Shown one piece after another: positions 16,602 to 25,832 of a stretch of DNA of 64,000 nucleotides; within the stretch, counting starts at the first letter, position 1, and each line of letters starts with the position of its first letter. The translations under genes and the position numbers were made by a program. The notes under the pieces were generated by a model that did no database searches, had not been told where the DNA came from, and was given only the letters and a program-made list of their open reading frames with translations. Source of the DNA: Natronincola peptidivorans (GTDB lineage Bacteria > Bacillota > Clostridia > Peptostreptococcales > Natronincolaceae); assembly GCF_900111615.1 (NCBI RefSeq), contig NZ_FOHU01000003.1, forward strand, positions 124,001-188,000, read 5' to 3'.

Positions 16602-18015
16602 ACTTTTCTTCCTCTACTAGGTTACGTGCCATTAATACACCCATTACGGATGCCATCATTAGTCCTCTAGTCCATCCACTAGAGTCTCCTAGGCAATATA
16701 ATCCTTTGATATTGGTTTTCAGCTTTTCATCTAGATTGATTCTATTACTATAAAACTTAATTTCAGGACCATACAACAATGTTTCTCTACTGGCAAAGCC
16801 CGGTACAACAATGTCCATTGATTTAATAAAGTTTAAGATGTTGATTAAGGGTCTATAGGGAATGGCGGAGCCTAAATCTCCAGCAACAGCATCAGGCAAA
16901 GTAGGACTGACATTTGATTGCTGAAGCTCATGCTGCCAAGTTCTTTTTCCATCTAAGATATCGCCATATCGTTGCACCAGTATTTTTCCATTGCCCAGCA
17001 TGTTTACTAGCTCTCCTACTTTTTTACCATATTCTATTGGTTGATTAAAGGGTTGACTAAAGTTATGAGAGCTCAATATAGCTAGATTGGTATTATGAGA
17101 CTTTTTATCCTTATAGGAATGTCCATTAACAATAGCTAAATCATTATCATAGTTCTCCTGACTAACAAAACCTCCAGGATTTTGACAAAAGGTTCTTACT
17201 TTATTTTTGTAAGGGGTGGGATATCCTATCAGCTTTGATTCGTACAGAACATTGTTAACTTTTTCCATAATTTCATTTCTAACCTCTACTCGTACACCTA
17301 TATCTACTGTTCCAGCTCCATGATCGATACCATGTTTTAAACACATTTCTTGAAGCCAGTCAGCACCCTTTCTACCTGTGGCAATAATTACCGTTTCTGC
17401 TTCTAATACCTTTTCTTCTTTTTTTGTTTTCGCATCGGCTAATACCACTGCCTTGGCCATGCCTTCTTCTACAACAATATCCTTTACTATTGTATCAAAT
17501 GTAATATCTACTCCCGAATCTAAAAGGCTATTTTGTATTTTAAGGTAAATTTCTTGAGCTTTCTCTGTTCCTAAGTGTCTTATGGGACAATCTACCAGCT
17601 TTAGACCTGCTTCTATTGCCTTCCTTCTTATTTCTTTAATCTCATCATTGTTTTCTAATCCTTCTATTTTTTCATCTGCGCCATATTCAAGATAGATTTT
17701 ATCTGTATAATCTATATATTCCTGGGCATTGTTGCTGCCTATTAAGGCAGGTAAATCTCCACCTACTTCATAGCTTAAGGATAGCTTTCCATCAGAAAAA
17801 GCACCGGCACCCGAAAACCCAGTAGTAATATGACAGTAAGGCTTGCAATAAACACAACTTCTTGTTTGCTCCTTAGGACAATGTCTTTTATCTATACGCT
17901 TTCCCTTTTCAATAATTAAGATTTTCTTATCAGTTTTTTGTTTTACCAGCTCTAAGGCAGTAAAGATTCCTGATGGTCCTGCTCCTACGATTACTACATC
18001 ATATTTCAATGCCAT
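16600..18015 (-). CDS. FAD-dependent dehydrogenase (COG2509-type)
   Basis: 471-residue flavoprotein with an N-terminal FAD-binding Rossmann motif (VIVGAGPSGIFTALEL at about residue 7) followed by IIEKGK. A cysteine cluster (CPKEQTRSCVYCKPYC, about residues 47-62) could hold a metal or act in redox. The motif GAGTVDIGVRVEVR and the C-terminal YCLGDSSGWTRGLMMA match the family of uncharacterised 'NAD(FAD)-utilising dehydrogenases'. The substrate is unknown. It is monocistronic, between the CAP lipoprotein and the PTS operon. Confidence 0.85.
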   Translation of the reverse strand: MALKYDVVIVGAGPSGIFTALELVKQKTDKKILIIEKGKRIDKRHCPKEQTRSCVYCKPYCHITTGFSGAGAFSDGKLSLSYEVGGDLPALIGSNNAQEYIDYTDKIYLEYGADEKIEGLENNDEIKEIRRKAIEAGLKLVDCPIRHLGTEKAQEIYLKIQNSLLDSGVDITFDTIVKDIVVEEGMAKAVVLADAKTKKEEKVLEAETVIIATGRKGADWLQEMCLKHGIDHGAGTVDIGVRVEVRNEIMEKVNNVLYESKLIGYPTPYKNKVRTFCQNPGGFVSQENYDNDLAIVNGHSYKDKKSHNTNLAILSSHNFSQPFNQPIEYGKKVGELVNMLGNGKILVQRYGDILDGKRTWQHELQQSNVSPTLPDAVAGDLGSAIPYRPLINILNFIKSMDIVVPGFASRETLLYGPEIKFYSNRINLDEKLKTNIKGLYCLGDSSGWTRGLMMASVMGVLMARNLVEEEK

Positions 18016-18237
18016 TCACTCCTCTTAATAATCTGCTAATTGCGCATCTTTATTTTTATTTAAGGTTGTATTGTTCGCATTATATCGAATATTTAATTTT
18101 ATTCTCATGAATATTGTACAAGTTTTTTTGGTTTTTGCCTAGTGTTTTTGTGTTAAATCGTTGTTTTCTTTTTAAATTTCTTTATATAGTTTGTTCTAAA
18201 TGAAGAAAATAATTTCACCTAAATAATTGCAACTAAT

Positions 18238-18291
18238 AAGGAGACTTAATTCAACAGGAGTTTTCCCATTTTTTGAATTAAGTCTCCTTTT
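18238..18291. terminator. Long hairpin between ptsI and the FAD protein
   Basis: AAGGAGACTTAATTCAA pairs perfectly with TTGAATTAAGTCTCCTT across an 18-base loop. A T-run follows on the plus strand, while the minus-strand tail is TTATTAG. It is the likely end of the long minus-strand PTS operon. Nothing else is recognisable in 18016-18369. Confidence 0.7.
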
Positions 18292-18369
18292 TCTATCCCT
18301 TTTCTCCTCTTCGATCCATGCCTTTCTTTATTAAGTCACTTCTTTCCTTTGCCTTATAGTTCTATTTCT

Positions 18370-20085
18370 TTATTGTCTACCAGATGTTTTTCTATAGATA
18401 TAGTTCTTTATTTCTTCTGCTGTCGAAAGGGTTAATGCTTCTTCTGCTACTTCTTTCATCTCTTTATACGATAATTCTCCAAGAAGCCTTCTAGCAGGTA
18501 GGATGGAGCTAGCACTCATAGAAAATTCATCTAAGCCTAGCCCTAAAAGAATGGGGATAATTGTGAGATCTCCTGCCATTTCTCCACACATCCCTACCCA
18601 TTTTCCAGCCTCATGAGCATGATCAATTATCATTTTAATTTTTCTTAGGATTGCGGGATGAAAGGGATTATACAAGCTGCTAATTTTTTCGTTCATACGA
18701 TCTACTGCTATTGTATATTGTATAAGATCATTGGTGCCAATGCTAAAAAAATCTACTTCCTTTATCAGTAAATCTCCTATGATAGCTGCAGCAGGTATTT
18801 CCATCATAATACCTACTGGAATTGTTGTTTTGTAGGCTATACCTTCGCTATCTAGTTCTTTCTTTACCTTATCTAAAATTTCTTTTGCTCCCCTTACCTC
18901 CTCTACGGAAGATATCATAGGATACATAATTTTTAGGTTTCCATAGACACTTGCTCTAAGCAATGCTCTTAATTGTATCTTAAATATTTCTGGCTGGTCT
19001 AAGCATATTCTAATGGCACGATATCCAAGGAATGGGTTCATTTCCTTTGGCAGGTTTAGATAGGGTAGTTCTTTATCGCCTCCGATATCAAGGGTGCGTA
19101 TAATCACTGGCTTGGTTTGCATTTTTTCTAGAACTTCCCTATAGGCTTGAAATTGTTCCTCTTCTGAAGGCAAGGAATTTCTATCCATATATAGAAACTC
19201 TGTTCGATATAAACCTATTCCTTCAGCACCTTTTTTCAATACTTCCTGTACATCCTTAGGGGTTCCAATATTTGCAGCTAGTTCTATCCTTCTACCGTCT
19301 TCTGTGATAGTGGGCTTCTCTTTAAGAATAAGGAGTTCTCTTCTACTGGCCTTAAAGTTACTTTGTTTCTTTTGAAAGGTCTCTGACTTTTTCACGTCAG
19401 GATTAATATATCCTATTCCTGCTTCTCCATCAAAAACAATGATATCGCCATTTTTTACTTCTTTAGTGATGTTATTTAACCCAACAATGGCTGGCACCTC
19501 CAGCGACTTTGCCATTATAGCTGTATGACTCGTTTTACCTCCAATATCAGTAATAAATCCTAGCACCTTCTCCTTGTTCATCATAGCTGTATCAGAAGGA
19601 GTTAGGTCATGAGCAACTAAAATTACTTCTTCCGAGAGGGTTGCTAGGTTAATACTTTCTATTCCTAACAGATTCTTTAATAGTCTAGTGCCTACATCCC
19701 TTATGTCTGCTGCCCTTTCTCTCATGTATTCATCCTCCATGCCTTCAAAAATAGCAATAAAGGTTTTTATCACTTCATTAACTGCATAATCAGCACTTAT
19801 TTTTTCTTGTTCAATTTTATTATTTACTTCTTCCACCAATCCTGGGTCATCTAAAACCATTATGTGGGCTTCAAATATAGCAGCTTTATCGAGACCTAGT
19901 TTTTCCTCTGTTTCAATCTTAATTTCTTCTAGTTGAAGCTTCGTACTTTCAATCGCATTTTGAAACCTTTCTTGTTCTTTTTCAGCATTCTCAATCTTTC
20001 TTTTTTCTATATTAAGTACTTCTTTTTTATAAACTAAAGCTTTTCCGATAGCTATTCCTGGGGAAGCGCCTATCCCTCGAAACAT
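18370..20085 (-). CDS. ptsI: PTS enzyme I (phosphoenolpyruvate-protein phosphotransferase)
   Basis: Takes phosphate from PEP and passes it to HPr. The 571-residue product is full length. The phospho-histidine is in GGKTSHTAIMA (about residue 190), and the PEP-binding C-terminal domain has LYRTEFLY and the catalytic cysteine in GMCGEMAGD. It is the last gene of the eight-gene minus-strand operon that begins with murQ and follows ptsH by 11 bases. This may be the cell's general enzyme I, which would explain why it stayed intact while three operon members decayed. Confidence 0.95.
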   Translation of the reverse strand: MFRGIGASPGIAIGKALVYKKEVLNIEKRKIENAEKEQERFQNAIESTKLQLEEIKIETEEKLGLDKAAIFEAHIMVLDDPGLVEEVNNKIEQEKISADYAVNEVIKTFIAIFEGMEDEYMRERAADIRDVGTRLLKNLLGIESINLATLSEEVILVAHDLTPSDTAMMNKEKVLGFITDIGGKTSHTAIMAKSLEVPAIVGLNNITKEVKNGDIIVFDGEAGIGYINPDVKKSETFQKKQSNFKASRRELLILKEKPTITEDGRRIELAANIGTPKDVQEVLKKGAEGIGLYRTEFLYMDRNSLPSEEEQFQAYREVLEKMQTKPVIIRTLDIGGDKELPYLNLPKEMNPFLGYRAIRICLDQPEIFKIQLRALLRASVYGNLKIMYPMISSVEEVRGAKEILDKVKKELDSEGIAYKTTIPVGIMMEIPAAAIIGDLLIKEVDFFSIGTNDLIQYTIAVDRMNEKISSLYNPFHPAILRKIKMIIDHAHEAGKWVGMCGEMAGDLTIIPILLGLGLDEFSMSASSILPARRLLGELSYKEMKEVAEEALTLSTAEEIKNYIYRKTSGRQ

Positions 20086-20096
20086 AATATTACCTC

Positions 20097-20360
20097 CTAT
20101 GCATCTAAACTATTCTCTAGCATGTTTACCAAAGCACTAAAGGCTTCCTCTTCATCATCCCCACTTACCGTTAAATGGATTTCCTCACCTTTTTTAGCTC
20201 CCATGCTCATAATATTCATTATGCTTTTGCAGTTGTATTTACTACCTTCTTTTAGCAAAATAATTTCTGATTGATATTTTTGTGCTTCCTTCACAACTAG
20301 ACTAGCAGGTCTAGCATGAATTCCAGTTTCATTTTGAATAATAATCTTCTTTTCTAACAT
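20097..20360 (-). CDS. ptsH: PTS phosphocarrier protein HPr
   Basis: 87-residue HPr. The phospho-acceptor His15 is in ETGIHARPAS, and the regulatory Ser46 is in CKSIMNIMSMGAK, the HPr-kinase site used for carbon catabolite repression in Firmicutes. It accepts phosphate from enzyme I and passes it to EIIA domains. A clear ribosome binding site (AGGTAGAGATAAA) precedes the ATG. It lies between the damaged EIIA gene and ptsI. Confidence 0.95.
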   Translation of the reverse strand: MLEKKIIIQNETGIHARPASLVVKEAQKYQSEIILLKEGSKYNCKSIMNIMSMGAKKGEEIHLTVSGDDEEEAFSALVNMLENSLDA

Positions 20361-20375
20361 TTTATCTCTACCTTT

Positions 20376-20696
20376 CTATTTTACTACCTTCATACTCCAC
20401 TCTTCCTGTTGTCCATTTGATTTTTCTATTGATTTAATTTCTTCCATATTCGTAATAACCATAGGAGTAATGGTAGATTTTAAACCAATTGCATGTTTGG
20501 TATCCATGATTTGTAAAACTTCTCCTTCTACAGGGGAGACTACCCTCCCTTCTAACGGTTGAAAAGCGACTCCATCTCCAACAATTTTTTCACAAAACAC
20601 AGGGTCTGGCACATCTGTAATATCTATCATTTCTCCTTTAATCGGATACTTTATCATTAACAAATTGTCCTTGTTCTTTTTAAATAATCCCAGCAT
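20376..20696 (-). pseudogene. PTS EIIA (Glc family) with internal deletion removing the phospho-histidine
   Basis: The 106-residue reading frame matches both ends of a glucose-family EIIA. The N-terminal part runs through [12 protein letters not shown] and [10 protein letters not shown] (first active-site His). It then jumps directly to the C-terminal [10 protein letters not shown] stretch. About 50 residues that normally lie between are absent, including the LLIHIGIDTV segment with the histidine that is phosphorylated by HPr, and the hydrophobic GEGF patch. Normal family length is about 155-165. The frame is kept, so a protein may still be made, but it could not carry phosphate. It overlaps the end of nagA's stop region and has AGGAGG before its ATG. 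Confidence 0.8.
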
Positions 20697-21842
20697 TTAG
20701 TCACCTCCTAATTGGTTACAGCCTTCTACAAAAGCCATTTTTATTTTAATGTTATCATCAAATACAATAATATCTGCATCTTTTCCTATAGCTATACTAC
20801 CCTTTTGCCTTTCCATACCAATTACTCTTGCAGGATTTAGAGAAACCAATTTTATTACCTGGTGTAGAGGTGATTTAGTAGCCAGCATAAAATTCTTAAC
20901 TGATTGATTTAAGGTTAGAGCACTTCCAGCCAAACTACCATCTGTCAGCTGCGCTTTTCCTTCTTTTACTTGAACCTGCTGACCTCCCAGTTCATAAGCT
21001 CCATCCTTCATACACCCAGCTCGCATAGCATCAGTTACTAATATCAATTTCTCCTCACCTTTTATCTTTAACAACAGCTTGAAGACTTCTGGATGGACAT
21101 GTATTTTATCTGCAATAAGCTCACAGGTGATATCACTATTAAAGGCTGCTCCCACAACCCCTGGATTTCTATGGTGAAGAGGCGTCATAGCATTAAAAAG
21201 ATGGGTACAATGAGACATTCCAGCTTCTATAGCCTCCATGGCTTCTTCATAGGTGGCAGCAGTATGTCCAATAGCCAATGTTGCATTAGATCCCTGTTGC
21301 ACAGATGCTATAAAGTCTCTACTTCCTTGAATCTCTGGTGCAATGGTAATTATTTTAATAATATCTATATAATCTTTAATGTAGTCATATTCGGGTGTTA
21401 TGATATAATCTGCTCTCTGAGCTCCTCTAAACCTACTATTAATAAAAGGGCCTTCCATATGGGCCCCCAGCACCTTAGCTCCTTGCCATTCCATGGACAG
21501 TGCTTTTTTTACTGTATCTAAGGCAGCATAGATAGAAGGCATATCCATCGTCATGGTGGTTGGTAGAAACCCCGTAGTTCCGTAGGATACAATGGTGCTA
21601 CTGATGGCTTTTAAAGCTTCTATTGTTCCATCCATCGTATCGCTGCCACCAGAACCATGAATGTGAATATCAATAAAGCCTGGGGAAATATATCTACCTT
21701 CTGTATCAATAATCTCTTCTATATTCCTCTCCTTAAAATCCTTTTTGCACACAATCCCTCTAATTTTCTCATCAAATATTAGCACCTTATCTTCATATAT
21801 ACCATCCTCTAGTAGAATTTTTCCATTGATTAATGCCTTCAT
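20697..21842 (-). CDS. nagA: N-acetylglucosamine-6-phosphate deacetylase
   Basis: Amidohydrolase-fold enzyme that removes acetate from GlcNAc-6-phosphate, the product of MurQ, giving glucosamine-6-phosphate. Motifs seen are the metal-binding GFIDIHIHGSGG (about residue 57), HMEGPF, IGHTAATYEEA, CTHLFNAM and VTDAMRAG; the DGSLAGS stretch near the end is also conserved. 381 residues, normal. The start is taken at the ATG at 21842, since AAAGG overlaps the earlier ATG. It follows the RpiR regulator in the MurNAc operon and appears intact. Confidence 0.94.
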   Translation of the reverse strand: MKALINGKILLEDGIYEDKVLIFDEKIRGIVCKKDFKERNIEEIIDTEGRYISPGFIDIHIHGSGGSDTMDGTIEALKAISSTIVSYGTTGFLPTTMTMDMPSIYAALDTVKKALSMEWQGAKVLGAHMEGPFINSRFRGAQRADYIITPEYDYIKDYIDIIKIITIAPEIQGSRDFIASVQQGSNATLAIGHTAATYEEAMEAIEAGMSHCTHLFNAMTPLHHRNPGVVGAAFNSDITCELIADKIHVHPEVFKLLLKIKGEEKLILVTDAMRAGCMKDGAYELGGQQVQVKEGKAQLTDGSLAGSALTLNQSVKNFMLATKSPLHQVIKLVSLNPARVIGMERQKGSIAIGKDADIIVFDDNIKIKMAFVEGCNQLGGD

Positions 21843-21930
21843 TTTTATCATCCTTTATCTCTAAACTGTATTGCTTCATAGCTATCTTCTATATCTATCC
21901 TCATCAGTTGTTATCATCCCTTGTTTGCTT

Positions 21931-22779
21931 TCACACTTTGAAATCTTCTACAATCTCTCTAGTAGCTTGTATATATTTAGATACTTCGTTGAAATTGTTT
22001 CTGGCTATACCTACAAATAGAATATCTACGATTGATAATTGTGCAATTCTAGAGGCAATAGCTCCTGTACGCAGGTTTTTTTCTACACTGGCGGTAAACA
22101 AATTAATATCCGCTAAGTCACTTATAGGATTTTTCCCGTATTTGGTAATGGAGATGATGGTGGCCCCCCGCTTTTTTGCTGTTTCTATAGCTTTATAGGT
22201 CTCTAGTGTTCTACCGCTATGGGATATACCTACCGCCACATCTCCTTTGCCCATATGAATAGCTGAAGCCAATTGGGTGTGGCTATCCATATACATACTG
22301 GATTTTTTATTAATACGCATTAGCTTATATTGTAAATCCAGTCCTACTAATCCAGAAGCAGCTACACCATAAATATTTATATGGTTTGCCTTTGTCATAG
22401 CATCAATAGCTTTTGCCATCTCAGTTTCATCTACAACACTCATGGTTTCTTCAATAGCCTTCATATTCTCCTTACCAATTTTATAAATAATCTCTTTTGT
22501 AGAATCATGGATACTAACAGCTTCATATATCTTATCCTGTTGTTTATGCTGCAAAGCAGCATCTTTTACTAAACCAAGCTTCATCTCTTGAAAACCTGCA
22601 TATCCTAGCTTTCTAGCAAATCTTACAATGCTTGGGGGACTTGTTTTAACTAATTCTCCTAGTTCAGCAGCTGACAAAACAGATACCTGGTCTCCATGCT
22701 CTATTACATAATTAGCTATTTTTTGTTCTGTTGGTGTAAGTTCTTGGTAGACTTCTCTTATTTTTAAAATACAGCTCAA
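21931..22779 (-). CDS. murR: RpiR/MurR-family transcriptional regulator
   Basis: 282 residues: an N-terminal helix-turn-helix domain of the RpiR type (TEQKIANYVIEHG, SAAELGELVKTSPPSIVRFARKLGY) and a C-terminal SIS sugar-phosphate-binding domain (NIYGVAASGLVG, VAVGISHSGRTLET). In MurNAc operons such regulators repress the genes until MurNAc-6-phosphate binds. It sits in the operon it probably controls, and a perfect 17-bp palindrome overlies the murQ promoter. The symbol is by context; sugar specificity cannot be read from sequence alone. Confidence 0.85.
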   Translation of the reverse strand: MSCILKIREVYQELTPTEQKIANYVIEHGDQVSVLSAAELGELVKTSPPSIVRFARKLGYAGFQEMKLGLVKDAALQHKQQDKIYEAVSIHDSTKEIIYKIGKENMKAIEETMSVVDETEMAKAIDAMTKANHINIYGVAASGLVGLDLQYKLMRINKKSSMYMDSHTQLASAIHMGKGDVAVGISHSGRTLETYKAIETAKKRGATIISITKYGKNPISDLADINLFTASVEKNLRTGAIASRIAQLSIVDILFVGIARNNFNEVSKYIQATREIVEDFKV

Positions 22780-22804
22780 AAAGCTCTCCTCCTATTTTGA
22801 TGAT

Positions 22805-23103
22805 TTATTCATCTACTAGTAATTTAAAAGCATCTCCTGGTTTCATTTCATCAATCAATAAAGCAGCTTCAGATGCATTCTCCTGGATCCATGCGATTTG
22901 TATGTGTCCCCGATAATATTTTTCTTTCTCCTTCACTGAGATTTATTGGTTTAATGTGTTTCAGCATAAACTTTGTCATTGGCTTCCGGGATATGAAGGG
23001 AGGTAAACACAGTTTTTATGCCATAGCCTTCAGCCATTCTCATATAATTTAAGTTTTCCTCAATGCTATAATCCATTCCTGTATAGACTGAAATCCCAAG
23101 CAT
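22805..23103 (-). pseudogene. Remnant of mupG (DUF871, 6-phospho-N-acetylmuramidase)
   Basis: An ATG at 23103 with a binding site (AGAAGGG) opens a 50-codon frame that ends at TAA 22951-22953. It reads like the MupG N-terminus (LGISVYTG, then KTVFTSLHIPEAND). After the stop, in another frame, a stretch reading YYRGHIQIAW and then SEAALLIDEMKPGDAFKLL resembles the MupG C-terminal domain and ends at TAA 22805. A normal gene is about 350 codons, so the middle ~250 codons are deleted and the ends are out of frame. In staphylococci MupG splits MurNAc-6P-GlcNAc and is encoded next to murQ, murP and murR, the same neighbours as here. Confidence 0.75.
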
Positions 23104-23180
23104 TTTTATTCTTGTCCCTTCTATTTTCTCTTCTAATCTGCTAAATCCTTAAGGTATATTCTAACAGTAATTCTATACTG

Positions 23181-24623
23181 TTAAACATTTGCTACATCTT
23201 CATCCTTAATAAATAAACGTGTGATAGCAAATCCTCCTATATAGGATATTAAAATTCCAAAGATAAAGTTTAGCATGGATCCCGTCTGCATAAGAGGAAT
23301 TGCAACCACTCCAGAAGGCCCCCAAGCTGTTGCCATAACATTAGTAGCCATAACATAAGCACCGCCAAACCCTGCTCCTAATCCTGCAGTGATAAATGGT
23401 TTTCCTAGGGGAAGGGTAACACCATAGATTAAAGGCTCTCCTATTCCAAGAATCCCTGCTGGTAATGCCCCAGCAATGACTTGTTTCATTCTATCATTTT
23501 TAACTTTATTACTTATCATGTAAATGGCTATTGCAGCTCCCACTTGACCAGCACCTGCCATGGCCAACACCGGAAATAGAGATACTCCTCCAAATGCCTC
23601 CAACTGAATTGCATAGATAGGAATTAAACCATGATGTAACCCTAGCAGTACCATCGGTAGGAATAGTGCTGCTAATATATATCCCGAAATAATACTAATA
23701 ATAGCATTCTCTGATCCAATGATTATACTTAAGGCACTTACTAGCCAATCAGACAATACACCTGATACTGGCATGATAATAAATACAAACAGCACGGCTA
23801 CTGTAAGCAGGGTAACGATAGGGGTGATAATTAAGTCCAATACATCAGGGACTCTTTTCCTAACGGCTTTTTCTACCTTGGCCAAGATATATACACCAAT
23901 AATAACGCCTATGATTCCACCTTTGCCTGTTGTTAAAATAGAGTTTAATGGCACATCAGCATCATACAACCCAAAAAGCTGAGAAATATTTACAATTTGT
24001 GCTGCAATAGACATGGCACCAATCATTCCACCAAAGGCTTCGGTAGCGCCAAATCTTTTCGCTGCATTTACACCAGTAAATATAGCAAAATAACCTAAAA
24101 AGCTAGTTCCAATAAGTGCAAAAACAAGACGTATTACATCCCACATTTGACTTCCTTCTGGTAACCCACCCTGTTGCTGCATTGTACCAATTAAATTACT
24201 AAATCCATTGAATATACCAGCAGCAATGATTGCAGGAATAAGAGGCACAAATATACCCGCGATTGTTTCTAGTCCTGTTTTTAATTTGCTTTGTTTTCGA
24301 TCTTTTTTTATGGCTTCTTTATTGCTTTCCCAATCTTCCGTTACTGTGGAGGCCTGGAGAATTCCAAATTCACTTACAAGAAGATCCGCTACTTTTTTGG
24401 CTTTACCTGGCCCTACTACAACTTGCAACGTTTCTGCCTCTACTACGCCCATTACCCCTTCTACTTTTCTTAGTTCTTCAATTTTTACTTGAGTGTAATC
24501 TTTTACTTGTATTCATACCCTTGTCATACAGTTAGTAGCACTTTTGATGTTATCTTTCCCACCAACTAGTTCAACGATTTTGCTAGCTAATTCTTTATTA
24601 TTAGCTATTGCAACATTAGTCAT
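23181..24623 (-). pseudogene. murP: PTS EIIBC for MurNAc-type sugars, interrupted by an in-frame TGA in EIIB
   Basis: The true start is an ATG at 24623 after AAAAGGGG. The frame reads a normal EIIB N-terminus up to the phospho-cysteine loop (TNCMTRV; Cys32), then meets TGA at 24513-24515 exactly where the family has Arg (CMTR-hydrophobic-R). The rest of EIIB (VVEAETLQVVVGPG) and the full membrane EIIC domain (GLHHGLIPIYA, GIGEPLIYG) continue in the same frame to 23181. A CGA-to-TGA change explains it. A restart at ATG 24452 could give EIIC without the phospho-cysteine, which should not phosphorylate sugar. MurP specificity is inferred from murQ next door. Confidence 0.85.
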
Positions 24624-24727
24624 TGTACACACCCCTTTTTTCATAATAATTTATTCCCTCTTAAAATTTATCCTTTGTATTACTAAAGTATTATAATTAA
24701 AAAATTATTATCTTCGTTAGTTCTGCA

Positions 24728-25639
24728 TTATTCTTTTACAGACTCTAATGCTTTTCTTACATACCCATGATTTTTTTCTAGTATTTCTTTTGCTTCCTCT
24801 ATAAGTGGTATCTTTGATAATATCAAGAAAATCGTAAGCTTTACATCATAATCCGTTTCCTCTAAATACTTTTCTGCCTTCTCTCTAGAAACACCAGTAG
24901 CTTCTGTCACTATTCGTTTGCATCGTTCAATAAGCTTTAAGTTTGTTGCCTCTACATCTACCATCAAGTTTTCATATGCCTTCCCTAACTTGATCATAGC
25001 TCCAGTTGATAGCATGTTTAGAACCATTTTTTGTGCTGTTCCTGCCTTCATTCTAGTGGACCCAGTGATAACCTCTGGCCCTACCACTGGTGTAATAGCA
25101 ATTTTAGAAATCCTGGTCATTTCACTCTTTGTATTACATGTAACAGAAATCGTTTGCCCTTCAATGCTATTAGCATATCTCATAGCCCCAATAACATAGG
25201 GCGTTCGACCACTGGCAGCTATCCCAACCAAAACATCTTCCTTATTAAAACCAATTTTCTGTAAATCCAGTTTCCCTTCTTCCTGGTTATCTTCAACTCC
25301 TTCTACTGCTTTAAATAGAGCTTCAGCGCCTCCTGCAATTAGCCCTTGTACCATTGAAGGATCTGTACCATAGGTAGGTGGACATTCAGATGCATCCAAT
25401 ATGCCGATTCTGCCACTGGTGCCTGCCCCAATATATATCAATCTACCTCCCCTTCTTAATTGCTTTGCTATAACGTCTACAGCCGCAGCTATATTAGAAA
25501 GCTGTTTTTCAATAGCTACTACAACTATTCTGTCCTCTTTATTGATGACTTCCATCATTTCTAATGTGGACATGCTATCAATGTTTTTGCTGTTTTCATT
25601 TCTTTCCTCTGTTGTTAATCCATTTAAATCAATATGCAT
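24728..25639 (-). CDS. murQ: N-acetylmuramic acid 6-phosphate etherase
   Basis: Cleaves the lactyl ether of MurNAc-6-phosphate to give GlcNAc-6-phosphate and D-lactate, a cytoplasmic step of cell-wall recycling. The 303-residue product has the SIS-domain signature [15 protein letters not shown] followed by CPPTYG, and [12 protein letters not shown] further on. It is full length. It is the first gene of the operon, about 80 bases after a strong promoter, and appears intact, although the transporter and kinase function that should supply its substrate is broken. Confidence 0.95.
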   Translation of the reverse strand: MHIDLNGLTTEERNENSKNIDSMSTLEMMEVINKEDRIVVVAIEKQLSNIAAAVDVIAKQLRRGGRLIYIGAGTSGRIGILDASECPPTYGTDPSMVQGLIAGGAEALFKAVEGVEDNQEEGKLDLQKIGFNKEDVLVGIAASGRTPYVIGAMRYANSIEGQTISVTCNTKSEMTRISKIAITPVVGPEVITGSTRMKAGTAQKMVLNMLSTGAMIKLGKAYENLMVDVEATNLKLIERCKRIVTEATGVSREKAEKYLEETDYDVKLTIFLILSKIPLIEEAKEILEKNHGYVRKALESVKE

Positions 25640-25720
25640 TAGTACCCCCCACTCCTTGTGTTAGTTCATTTGAAGTAATATAAGTTAATTTATTTATTTT
25701 TTTAAACTTTCTGTAATTTT

Positions 25721-25749
25721 ATTATATTCTATTTGAAATAGCATTTCAA
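25721..25749 (-). promoter_or_regulatory. Promoter of the murQ operon
   Basis: On the minus strand TTGAAA (25749-25744) and a perfect TATAAT (25726-25721) are 17 bases apart, about 80 bases before the murQ start. A palindromic operator covers the -35 and most of the spacer. Confidence 0.85.
25733..25749. promoter_or_regulatory. Palindromic operator over the murQ promoter (probable MurR/RpiR site)
   Basis: TTGAAAT-AGC-ATTTCAA is a perfect inverted repeat with 7-bp arms. It overlaps the -35 element, so a bound protein would block polymerase. The RpiR-family regulator in the operon is the natural candidate. Confidence 0.7.
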
Positions 25750-25832
25750 TATTCATGTTTATTTTTTGTAATATTATTTCCTTTCTTCTAGTTAAGTATA
25801 TTTTTTATCCTTTCAGCTATCGTCATTTTGCC

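Noticed and set aside
24513-24515. Reading the EIIB TGA as selenocysteine
   Set aside because: Family residue here is Arg rather than Cys, and no redox motif surrounds it. A nonsense change is simpler.
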